The notes: generated by a model from the sequence alone, not told the origin. Positions 1-5,081 are shown, counted from the first letter of the stretch. The stretch: 5,081 nucleotides of DNA from Pseudobdellovibrionaceae bacterium (GCA_014376325.1 JACMRP010000016.1:1-5081); one strand, 5' to 3'. A program made the numbers and translations.

Positions 1-698
1 AAATCGCGAAAGCCGTAAAGATTCGGCGCCTTCGAGATCAACATCGCGGCTAAAATTTTTGGCACGTACTCTTGTGTTTCAACCGGCAAGGCGCCACGTT
101 TTACAAGTTCCCAGTAATCTTTGGTGCCGTGTTTTTTTATCTGTCTTCGCAACCCGGCTTCGCCCATGTTGTAGCTTGCTGCTACTAAGTACCAAGAACC
201 GAACTCTTCACGAAGATCTTTTAAATAGCGAATAGCGGCCAGCGTACTTTTTTTAAGATCGCGGCGCTCATCCAGCCACCAATTTTTGCGAAGTCCGTAG
301 CGTGCGCCGGTGGGTTCAATAAATTGCCAAGGTCCAACGGCGTCTGCATGGCTAACGGCTACGGAGGAAAATCCACTTTCAATCATGACCATGTATGCTA
401 AGTCCAATGGCAGGTTCGCGCGTTGAAGCTCTGCCTGAATCATCGGCATATACTTTGAGGATCGCGACAGCCATTCGCCAAACCAGCGTTGACCGCGAGT
501 TTGGTAATACTGCACCCACTTGCTGACTTTTTTATTGTAGGTGACCGGTAAGTCGAAGATGAGCGTATTATTGTAGGCGGCCGTGTTCGCTGATTTCTGA
601 GTCATGGACTGCAGCTTTTCTTTTAGGCTGAGTGGCTTTACCGCAGCAACGGAATTCAACGAAAGCAGCATTGTAAAAAGAAGGGCACTAATTTTCAT
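1..698 (-). CDS. Secreted MltD-like (family 1D) lytic transglycosylase, C-terminus beyond window edge
   Basis: This is a soluble lytic transglycosylase (GH23 fold) that would cleave the MurNAc-GlcNAc bond of peptidoglycan in the periplasm, leaving 1,6-anhydro-MurNAc ends. I translated the 232 codons visible before the left edge. Residues 1-19 look like a signal peptide with a cleavage site after VAA; there is no lipobox cysteine, unlike E. coli MltD, so the enzyme should be soluble. The catalytic domain shows the family 1D signature: ESGF with the predicted acid/base Glu107, SHADAVGPWQF at 116-126, TGARYGL at 130-136, RYLKDL at 157-162, YNMGE at 176-180 and ETQEYVPKILAA at 207-218. Any LysM repeats would lie beyond the edge. 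The start at 698 is the only good one, because it opens the signal peptide; its Shine-Dalgarno is weak. The family call is firm. A role in flagellar wall penetration is speculation from the neighbourhood. Confidence 0.93.
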   Translation of the reverse strand, partial: MKISALLFTMLLSLNSVAAVKPLSLKEKLQSMTQKSANTAAYNNTLIFDLPVTYNKKVSKWVQYYQTRGQRWFGEWLSRSSKYMPMIQAELQRANLPLDLAYMVMIESGFSSVAVSHADAVGPWQFIEPTGARYGLRKNWWLDERRDLKKSTLAAIRYLKDLREEFGSWYLVAASYNMGEAGLRRQIKKHGTKDYWELVKRGALPVETQEYVPKILAAMLISKAPNLYGFRD

Positions 699-791
699 AT
701 ACCTAATTATGTGCGGGACGAGCAGAAAGCGTCGAGCACATTGATCAAAAACTAGGCTTCGGAAATTCTGACGGTTGCTGGACCTTCGACG

Positions 792-805
792 GGTTTAATT
801 AAACC
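792..805. repeat. 14-bp perfect palindrome GGTTTAATTAAACC
   Basis: This palindrome reads the same on both strands without a spacer and directly abuts the stop codon of the small exported protein gene (stop at 806-808). It lies in the 107-nt gap before the transglycosylase gene. It has no loop and no following T-run, so it is not a convincing intrinsic terminator; a dimeric regulator site or chance are alternatives. The sequence is certain, the function unknown. Confidence 0.4.
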
Positions 806-1225
806 TTATTTTTTGGGAGCAGTCGATGCAACATCGGAAGCATGTTTAAACCAGGCATTGAATTGGGCCAGCTGTTTTTTCGTCAGTTTGTCTAGGCATA
901 CGACTTGGGGTATCGAATACGAAGTGATCTCCGCCGGTTGTTTGCACGTTTCGGGTTCCATAACGACGCCGATTTTTTTAAAAATTGCACGGATCTTCGC
1001 GTATTCATTAGTTATGTCTTCGAATTCTTTCTTAGTGATAGCACGAAAGATTTTCTTTTTCTGAAGCGTATTGAATTCTAAATAGAAAGAATCTTTGCCG
1101 TCGACGACCTTATCTTCAAAAGCGATAGTCTGTGATTCAGGTTTGCCAAACTTCACTTCGACCTTTTCGCCAGCGAAGGCGTGGGCGGAAAAGGCAATAA
1201 GAAGCGCGCATAGGATGTATTTCAT
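806..1225 (-). CDS. Small exported protein of unknown function with two cysteines
   Basis: I do not recognise this 139-residue protein. Residues 1-18 form a typical signal peptide (short basic start, hydrophobic core, AFA cleavage site), so it should be released to the periplasm or beyond; no lipobox is present. The mature part is about 120 residues, lysine-rich and probably mixed alpha/beta. It has an N-terminal section with likely beta strands (about 21-52), a charged helical section (about 53-84) and two cysteines, C94 and C110, that could form a disulfide after export. The reading frame extends upstream to 1297, but I chose the ATG at 1225 because it opens the signal peptide and is preceded by a purine-rich GGAAAG ribosome binding site; the longer start would bury the signal peptide 24 residues in. 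The gene points the same way as the transglycosylase 107 nt downstream and diverges from the flagellar operon. Co-transcription with the transglycosylase is possible. No function is proposed. Confidence 0.75.
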   Translation of the reverse strand: MKYILCALLIAFSAHAFAGEKVEVKFGKPESQTIAFEDKVVDGKDSFYLEFNTLQKKKIFRAITKKEFEDITNEYAKIRAIFKKIGVVMEPETCKQPAEITSYSIPQVVCLDKLTKKQLAQFNAWFKHASDVASTAPKK

Positions 1226-1249
1226 TTTCTTTCCGTTCGTTTCAGAAAG

Positions 1250-1276
1250 GTTATCTTTCGCATGAATTTTTGTAAA
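1250..1276 (-). promoter_or_regulatory. Candidate sigma-70-type promoter for the small exported protein gene
   Basis: On the minus strand, TTTACA (1276-1271, five of six matches to the -35 consensus) is followed after 15 bp by GATAAC (1255-1250, four of six matches to the -10). Transcription would begin near 1243 and leave a leader of about 18 nt containing the GGAAAG ribosome binding site. The spacer is shorter than the usual 17 bp, so this is a weak prediction. Confidence 0.3.
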
Positions 1277-1306
1277 GCAATGACCTAGATATTCCACACT
1301 CGATTT

Positions 1307-1323
1307 TGACGGAAGTCAGTGAC
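1307..1323. repeat. Cluster of TGAC/GTCA half-sites upstream of the flagellar promoter
   Basis: TGAC at 1307-1310, GTCA at 1315-1318 and TGAC at 1320-1323 form two overlapping inverted repeats (spacers of 4 and 1 bp) and a TGACGG direct repeat. The cluster is centred about 160 bp upstream of the start of transcription expected from the sigma-54 promoter, which is in the range used by enhancer-binding activators. Function as an activator site is inferred only from position and symmetry. Confidence 0.3.
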
Positions 1324-1356
1324 GGCGACAAAATAATGGCGCCTCGACTTAGGACG

Positions 1357-1371
1357 GGGAAAAGAATTCCC
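1357..1371. repeat. Short inverted repeat GGGAA-N5-TTCCC
   Basis: Five-base arms are separated by five bases, in the divergent region about 110 bp upstream of the expected flgF transcription start. It could be part of an activator or repressor site. The arms are short, so chance is a real alternative. Confidence 0.25.
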
Positions 1372-1402
1372 TCGGCTCAGATCTAAATAACTTGAGTCCA
1401 AA

Positions 1403-1416
1403 AAGTTTCGAAACTT
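1403..1416. repeat. 14-bp perfect palindrome AAGTTTCGAAACTT ahead of the flgF promoter
   Basis: This spacer-free palindrome is centred about 47 bp upstream of the sigma-54 promoter elements and roughly 65 bp upstream of the expected transcription start. The symmetry suggests a site for a dimeric regulator. The distance is somewhat short for a classical sigma-54 enhancer, so a repressor or a nearby-binding activator is equally possible. There is no T-run, so it is unlikely to be a terminator. Confidence 0.4.
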
Positions 1417-1448
1417 CAAATCACGACATAAGTATTGGCCAGTTTGCA

Positions 1449-1464
1449 TGGCATACCGCTTGCT
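1449..1464 (+). promoter_or_regulatory. Sigma-54 (RpoN) -24/-12 promoter of the flgFGAHI operon
   Basis: The sequence TGGCATACCGCTTGCT matches the RpoN consensus TGGCACG-N4-TTGCW. The diagnostic GG (1450-1451) and GC (1462-1463) doublets are separated by exactly 10 bp, and the whole TTGCT -12 block is present. Transcription should start near 1475, giving a leader of about 16 nt that carries the strong AGGGGGAA ribosome binding site at 1477-1484. Sigma-54 control of rod, ring and hook genes is established in several groups with polar flagella (for example Vibrio, Pseudomonas and Campylobacter). The promoter lies inside the upstream extension of the flgF frame, which supports the start at 1491. 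Confidence 0.75.
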
Positions 1465-1476
1465 CTGTTTCAGTGC

Positions 1477-1484
1477 AGGGGGAA
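1477..1484 (+). promoter_or_regulatory. Strong ribosome binding site that fixes the flgF start
   Basis: AGGGGGAA ends seven or eight bases before the ATG at 1491, close to ideal spacing. The frame is open back to a TTG at 1392, but that start lacks such a site and would put the conserved rod-protein N-terminus 33 residues inside. Confidence 0.8.
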
Positions 1485-1490
1485 CTTCGC

Positions 1491-2306
1491 ATGAGTACAA
1501 AAGGTGTCTATTCCGCGCTGAGCGGCGCACTCGCCCAAAGTTTAAAGCTAGATACCATTGCCAATAATTTGGCCAATGTGAACACCCCTGCATTCAAGCG
1601 CGACCAACAACTTTTCAATGAGTACTTAACGGCGAACGAAAAACCGCCGGAAGTGATCCAGGTTCCGCGCGTGCCGAGCTCGATCGAAAGTTTTTACGAT
1701 ATGCAAGGTGGCGACAAAAGCTTCGTTGATTCGAAGGGCACCTTCACTGATTTTTCTCAAGGCGGCTTAAAGCCCACTGGTAACAGCCTCGACGTTGCGA
1801 TCGACGGCAAAGGTTTCTTTGAAATAGCGACACCGGGCGGAGTGAAGTTAACCCGTTCGGGCAACTTTACACTCGATGGCAACGGGCAGCTCGTTACTAA
1901 AGACGGCTTCCCTGTTTTGAAAAATGGCGAGCCAGGCGCGGATCCCGCATCCCGCACTATTCGTTTTGATGCGAGCGGACCGATATCGATTTCTGACTCA
2001 GGCGATATTTCTCAAGGTACCGAAGTGGTAGCACGTCTATCAATGGTCGACGTTAAGAATCCGGACTGTCTGCTGAAGACAGGTAATATGATGTACGGTT
2101 TTAAGCCAAACATGGCGCCTGAGATGACGAACATCGCAACCCCGAGCGTGAAGCAAGGCTTCATCGAAGCGAGCAACGTCAACATCGTGCAAGAAATGAC
2201 CGACATGATTCAGACAAATCGAGTTTTTGAAAGCACCCAGAAGGCAATTACTGCCTACGACAATATGGCCGACAAATTAGTAAACGTCGTCGGCAAAACG
2301 AACTAG
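1491..2306 (+). CDS. flgF: Flagellar basal-body rod protein FlgF (proximal rod)
   Basis: This protein is a structural subunit of the proximal flagellar rod, exported through the flagellar type III apparatus and assembled in the periplasm. At 271 residues it is close to the family's usual length. The N-terminal rod signature is at 24-36 (ANNLANVNTPAFK), the central FlgE/F/G domain includes TGNSLDVAIDGKGFF at 96-110 and LTRSGNF at 120-126, and the C-terminal helix with GFIEASNVNIVQEMTDMI lies at 223-240. No Sec signal is present, as expected for type III export. It differs from the neighbouring FlgG by a segment at about 45-80 and by lacking FlgG's characteristic YQTQKEPG stretch, which together with gene order supports FlgF. 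The usual TPGF is TPAF here (Ala34), and there is one cysteine, C193. It is first in the operon behind the sigma-54 promoter. Distinguishing FlgF from a second FlgG-like protein rests partly on gene order. Confidence 0.9.
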   Translation: MSTKGVYSALSGALAQSLKLDTIANNLANVNTPAFKRDQQLFNEYLTANEKPPEVIQVPRVPSSIESFYDMQGGDKSFVDSKGTFTDFSQGGLKPTGNSLDVAIDGKGFFEIATPGGVKLTRSGNFTLDGNGQLVTKDGFPVLKNGEPGADPASRTIRFDASGPISISDSGDISQGTEVVARLSMVDVKNPDCLLKTGNMMYGFKPNMAPEMTNIATPSVKQGFIEASNVNIVQEMTDMIQTNRVFESTQKAITAYDNMADKLVNVVGKTN

Positions 2307-2327
2307 AGAATGGATTGAGGAGTTGAT

Positions 2328-3113
2328 ATGTTGAAAAGTCTCAATACCGCAGCGACAGGCATGGCCGCCCAGCAGGCAAATATGGATGTCATCGCCAATA
2401 ATATTGCGAACGTCTCTACGAACGGATTTAAAAAATCTCGCGCCGAGTTTGAGGATCTAGTTTACCAAACTCAAAAAGAGCCAGGCACCGCGACAGGGAT
2501 GAATTCATTTTCGCCAAACGGCGTACAGGTCGGTCTAGGCGTTCGAACCGCCGCCGTACAAAAAGATTTTACAAATGGAAACGCCGTCATTACAAAAAAT
2601 CCGCTGGATTTACAAATTGAGGGCAACGGTTTCTTCCAAGTTCTGACTCCAGATGGCCAAGTGGGTTATACTCGCGACGGCGCATTTAAAAAAGATCCGA
2701 ACGGACGCATCGTCGATAAAAATGGCAACCTTTTACAGCCCGAAATTACGATTCCGCCAAACGTTGCGGGACTTGAAGTTGCCGCGAACGGCGAAGTCAA
2801 AGTTCTGCAAGGTCTGAGCGATGCCCCCCAAACCATCGGGCAAATCGATCTGGTTAATTTCGTAAACCCTGCAGGATTAAAAGCTATGGGTAAGAACGTA
2901 TTTATCCAGACTCCGGCAAGCGGACAACCGCAGAATCAGCGCCCCGGCGTTGGCGGGACCGGCTACTTATCGCAAGGACAACTCGAAACCAGCAACGTCA
3001 ACATCGTTGATGAAATGGTGAACATGATCACCGCTCAGCGAGCTTACGAAACTAACAGCAAAGTCATTCAGGCTTCGGATCAAATGCTCCAGTCGATCAA
3101 CAGCATGAGGTAG
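2328..3113 (+). CDS. flgG: Flagellar basal-body rod protein FlgG (distal rod)
   Basis: FlgG builds the distal rod, the rigid shaft that crosses the P and L rings and joins the hook. The 261 residues match the usual length (about 260). Diagnostic features are the N-terminus MLKSLNTAATGM, the rod signature ANNIANVSTNGFKKSR at 23-38, the FlgG-specific segment DLVYQTQKEPGT at 43-54, GVQVGLGVR at 65-73, the central IEGNGFFQV at 97-105 with YTRDGAF at 114-120, and the C-terminal ETSNVNIVDEMVNMITAQRAYE at about 220-241, whose helix coils with the N-terminal one in the assembled rod. There is no Sec signal. The start is well placed: GAGGAG at 2317-2322 sits five bases before the ATG. It begins 21 nt after flgF and ends 4 nt before flgA, so it is certainly in the same transcript. 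Nothing unusual is seen. Confidence 0.97.
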   Translation: MLKSLNTAATGMAAQQANMDVIANNIANVSTNGFKKSRAEFEDLVYQTQKEPGTATGMNSFSPNGVQVGLGVRTAAVQKDFTNGNAVITKNPLDLQIEGNGFFQVLTPDGQVGYTRDGAFKKDPNGRIVDKNGNLLQPEITIPPNVAGLEVAANGEVKVLQGLSDAPQTIGQIDLVNFVNPAGLKAMGKNVFIQTPASGQPQNQRPGVGGTGYLSQGQLETSNVNIVDEMVNMITAQRAYETNSKVIQASDQMLQSINSMR

Positions 3114-3117
3114 TTAA

Positions 3118-4068
3118 GTGAAATTGAATTTTAGCCTAGGCTCTAAGATTTTTGTAGCCGGATTAACTTTGAACGCGGGCCTTGCTTGGGGTCGTGCCGA
3201 AGTTATATTTCCGAAAGAAACGGAAGTTTCTAATACGGGAGTTATTTCCGTATTTCAAGTTGCCGAGCTAAAAGAGATTAGCGGTGTCGCGTTCACCGAA
3301 ATTGCGCGGGTCACTTTGGCTGAACAGACCGAACAAAAAGAAAGCATCGTTCTGTCAGGCGAAGACGTTTCTAAAAAATTGCGCGACCTGGTCCGAAATA
3401 GCGTCGCTTTGCAGAAAGTTAATCCAACATTTAAAATTCCGTCAGAAATAAGAATAAAAATTCGTCAGGACGGAATTTCCAAAATTGAAATCGAAAGGAC
3501 GCTGAAAAATCTGATCATCTCGCGTTGCGAGTCTTGCGCGGTCGATATTCAGGTAAAGTCGATTCCTAAAGTAAAAAATCAGAGCTTCGAAATCGGCTGG
3601 GAAGAAGACGTCAAGGGCGGCGCCTTCATGATCCCGGTTAAAGAGACCGCGGTTTTTGCGAACAAGTGGATCACCGGAACCGTCAAAATTCGTAAGACCG
3701 TGCCGGTCGCAAAACGAATGATACGCTTCGGTGATCGTATTCAGGCGGAAGACGTCGAAATGATGGATACCAATATCACCTTTCTAAAAGAAGAAACTCC
3801 GGAACTTGTACAAGTGATCGGCCTAGTAGCCGGAAAAACTTTGATGGCGAAGTCACCGGTAGTCATGTCGGATCTAAAACGCGAGCCCGCGGCTAAACGC
3901 GGTCAGATGTTGAAGGCGCTAGCGGGAACAGATGACTTTGAGGTCTCTATTAACGTTTCGGCAGAAGAAAATGGTTTTATCGGCGACGTCATTAAAATTA
4001 AAAATCCAGAATCGCAAAAGACTATGTCAGCGACCGTCATTGAAAAGGGTCTGGTGAAATTGCAATGA
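3118..4068 (+). CDS. flgA: Flagellar P-ring assembly chaperone FlgA
   Basis: FlgA is a periplasmic chaperone needed for FlgI to assemble into the P ring around the rod. This 316-residue form is longer than the enterobacterial one (about 220). An N-terminal Sec signal spans roughly residues 1-25. The N-terminal half (about 28-180) is weakly conserved. The C-terminal part is recognisably FlgA: a SAF-like domain with VPVAKRMIRFGDRIQAEDVE at 195-213 and a final beta domain with GFIGDVIKIKNPESQKTM at 286-303, ending in GLVKL. A CxxC motif (C137, C140) is an oddity in an exported protein. The start is GTG, supported by GAGG at 3107-3110 inside the end of flgG with a seven-base spacer, and by the signal peptide beginning there. 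It follows flgG by 4 nt and overlaps flgH by 4 nt, so translational coupling is likely. Confidence 0.92.
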   Translation: MKLNFSLGSKIFVAGLTLNAGLAWGRAEVIFPKETEVSNTGVISVFQVAELKEISGVAFTEIARVTLAEQTEQKESIVLSGEDVSKKLRDLVRNSVALQKVNPTFKIPSEIRIKIRQDGISKIEIERTLKNLIISRCESCAVDIQVKSIPKVKNQSFEIGWEEDVKGGAFMIPVKETAVFANKWITGTVKIRKTVPVAKRMIRFGDRIQAEDVEMMDTNITFLKEETPELVQVIGLVAGKTLMAKSPVVMSDLKREPAAKRGQMLKALAGTDDFEVSINVSAEENGFIGDVIKIKNPESQKTMSATVIEKGLVKLQ

Positions 4069-4844
4069 TTCGTACGACGATTTATTTTAGTTTATTGTTT
4101 TCTTTTCTGTTCATGCTGTCTGGCTGTGCCACCATGGAGCAGTTTTTGGCTAAGTTGAACGGCCCAAAAGAAAAGGCCGTCGTCACCGAAGACAGTGATG
4201 GACAGTCCATTCGCTATTCCGAAAACCCGCAGATGAGCGTCCCTTCGAATCGGCAGTATAAACGCATGACCCGTTCTCGCATGGAGGACGAATCCGATCT
4301 TGGTTCTCAAGCGGGATCAATGTGGGTGATGGAAGGCCAAGGCGCCTATTTGTTCGCTCAGAACAAAGCCCGTCGCGAAGGCGATGTCATGAACGTAAAA
4401 CTCGATGGTCCTTCGTTAAAACAAGTTGAAACTAAAGTTGGCGTCATTAAAAAACTTCTGAAGCAGTTGGAAGACCAACAGCAGGCAGAGCTAAATAACG
4501 GCCTCGCTGCAGCCGGTACAGATGGCTCGCGCGCGCCCGCTAGTGCAACGACGGCGGCTGCCGCCGCAGCTCCGACTGCTGCACCCACTGAAGTGAAAAA
4601 AGACGAAAAAGAAGATATGTCTGGCATTCAGCAAGTTACCACTAAGATTGTGGAGCGTTTGCCAGACGGAAATTACCGCGTTCGTGGGGCGCAGCCATTC
4701 ATGATTGGCAAACGCGAATATAAAGTGATCGCGGCCGGCATCGTTCGTCCTGAAGACTTTAATGACGAAGGTGTTAGCTCATCCAAGTTAATCGACCCGC
4801 AATTTGACGTTGTCAGCATCCGAAGGAAACCGACGAATGAATAA
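4065..4844 (+). CDS. flgH: Flagellar L-ring lipoprotein FlgH, divergent form
   Basis: FlgH forms the L ring, the outer-membrane bushing around the rod. Residues 1-20 are a lipoprotein signal with lipobox LSGC, so C21 would be lipidated and the protein anchored in the outer membrane. Family features are GSMWVMEGQGAYLFAQNKA at 84-102, the REGDVMNVKL segment at 104-113 (equivalent to the GDTLTI region), and the C-terminal part from 186 with VERLPDGNYRVRGAQPFMIG (196-215) and VIAAGIVRPEDF (221-232). Between these lie a charged, possibly coiled-coil helix (about 116-143) and an Ala/Pro/Thr-rich linker (148-176) in place of the glycine/serine-rich beta segment of enterobacterial FlgH. The C-terminus ends soon after DPQFDVVSIRRK, without the GWLQRFF-type tail. 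The start at 4065 shares ATGA with the flgA stop, and its last 8 nt overlap flgI. Gene order and lipobox make the assignment secure despite divergence. Confidence 0.9.
   Translation: MIRTTIYFSLLFSFLFMLSGCATMEQFLAKLNGPKEKAVVTEDSDGQSIRYSENPQMSVPSNRQYKRMTRSRMEDESDLGSQAGSMWVMEGQGAYLFAQNKARREGDVMNVKLDGPSLKQVETKVGVIKKLLKQLEDQQQAELNNGLAAAGTDGSRAPASATTAAAAAAPTAAPTEVKKDEKEDMSGIQQVTTKIVERLPDGNYRVRGAQPFMIGKREYKVIAAGIVRPEDFNDEGVSSSKLIDPQFDVVSIRRKPTNE
4506..4592 (+). repeat. Low-complexity Ala/Pro/Thr-rich linker coding segment in flgH
   Basis: The segment encodes residues 148-176 of FlgH, including a run of six alanines. Codons vary (GCG, GCT, GCC, GCA), so it is a protein-level low-complexity linker and not a simple DNA tandem repeat. 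It is GC-richer than the surrounding gene. Confidence 0.6.
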
Positions 4845-5081
4845 AATATTTTTGGCGCTGGCACTTTGCTTAACGACTTCGATGGCAAATGCCGCGCGAC
4901 TAAAAGATATCGCGAGCATTCGCGGAGTTCGCGAAAATCAATTGATCGGATACGGTATCGTTGTCGGACTGAAAGGCACTGGCGACGGCAAAAGTGAATT
5001 CACTTCGAAGAGTATGCTTCGTATGCTGGACAAACTTGGAATGAAATTAGATTCACCAGATTTCGTCAGTAAAAATGCCGC
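4837..5081 (+). CDS. flgI: Flagellar P-ring protein FlgI, N-terminal part only
   Basis: FlgI forms the P ring, the periplasmic bushing in the peptidoglycan layer, with the help of FlgA encoded two genes upstream. Eighty-one codons are visible before the right edge. Residues 1-19 are a Sec signal with cleavage after ANA. The mature N-terminus is highly diagnostic: ARLKDIASIRGVRENQLIGY at 20-39, then GIVVGLKGTGD at 40-50, then a segment with MLRMLDKLGMKL at about 60-71. The start is preceded by AAGGAA at 4823-4828 and overlaps the end of flgH by 8 nt, consistent with coupled translation. The remainder of the gene, and probably further flagellar genes such as flgJ, lie beyond the edge. Confidence 0.96.
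   Translation, partial: MNKIFLALALCLTTSMANAARLKDIASIRGVRENQLIGYGIVVGLKGTGDGKSEFTSKSMLRMLDKLGMKLDSPDFVSKNA

Noticed and set aside
704..733. Possible promoter TCGACG-N18-CATAAT for the transglycosylase on the minus strand
   Set aside because: The -35 is weak and transcription would begin essentially at the start codon, leaving no room for a ribosome binding site.
813..1064. Plus-strand open frame of 83 codons
   Set aside because: It is antisense to the small exported protein gene, which has a signal peptide and ribosome binding site; the plus-strand frame has neither.
1226..1297. N-terminal extension of the small exported protein to an ATG at 1297
   Set aside because: It would place a typical signal peptide 24 residues inside the protein; the ATG at 1225 opens it directly and has a ribosome binding site.
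1306..1334. Possible sigma-70 promoter TTGACG-N17-CAAAAT on the plus strand
   Set aside because: The -10 is poor and the nearest downstream gene is 150 bp away behind a much better sigma-54 promoter. It could be a secondary promoter, but support is thin.
1384..1410. TAAA at 1384 as the start of a flagellar sigma-28 promoter
   Set aside because: Nothing resembling GCCGATAA is found at the required distance of about 15 bp.
1435..1448. TTGGCCAGTTTGCA as an additional sigma-54 promoter
   Set aside because: The GG and GC doublets are only 7 bp apart; RpoN promoters need 10 bp.
1392..1490. N-terminal extension of FlgF from a TTG at 1392
   Set aside because: The extension contains the sigma-54 promoter, has no good ribosome binding site and adds 33 residues ahead of the conserved rod N-terminus. 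The ATG at 1491 has a strong site at proper spacing.
1285..1593. Minus-strand open frame of 102 codons across the intergenic region and the flgF start
   Set aside because: It overlaps conserved flgF coding sequence and the promoter, and its translation has no recognisable features.
4358..4627. Minus-strand open frame with an alanine/valine-rich translation
   Set aside because: It is the complement of the alanine-rich linker of flgH; the apparent hydrophobic stretch is a by-product of GC-rich codons.

Overview
The window holds the start of a flagellar rod and ring operon on the plus strand, preceded by two genes for exported proteins on the minus strand. Gene content and order (flgF-flgG-flgA-flgH-flgI), moderate GC, and the divergent forms of FlgA and FlgH suggest a Gram-negative bacterium with an outer membrane. 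A member of the Bdellovibrionota or a related former deltaproteobacterium is most likely. That placement is inferred from protein style and was not tested by a search.

Layout: positions 1-698 (minus) encode the N-terminal part of a secreted family 1D (MltD-like) lytic transglycosylase that runs off the left edge. A 107-nt gap (699-805) follows, with a 14-bp perfect palindrome next to the upstream gene's stop codon. Positions 806-1225 (minus) encode a small exported protein of unknown function with two cysteines. The divergent intergenic region 1226-1490 holds a well-formed sigma-54 (-24/-12) promoter at 1449-1464, just ahead of flgF, plus several inverted repeats upstream that could bind an activator.

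From 1491 onward the genes are packed tightly. flgF (proximal rod) and flgG (distal rod) are 21 nt apart, flgG and flgA 4 nt apart. flgA (P-ring chaperone, GTG start) overlaps flgH (L-ring lipoprotein) by 4 nt, and flgH overlaps flgI (P-ring, cut by the right edge) by 8 nt. Together they encode the drive shaft of the flagellum and the two bushings it turns in: the P ring in the peptidoglycan, assembled with FlgA's help, and the L ring in the outer membrane. The peptidoglycan-cutting enzyme nearby could help the rod pass through the wall, but it lies on the opposite strand and that link is only a possibility.

Most of the window is a conventional flagellar operon. The items most worth a second look are the sigma-54 promoter with its possible upstream activator sites, an FlgH whose middle is a charged helix plus alanine-rich linker and whose C-terminus is short, a CxxC motif in FlgA, and the unassigned small periplasmic protein. 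No mobile element, CRISPR array, tRNA or rRNA was seen.
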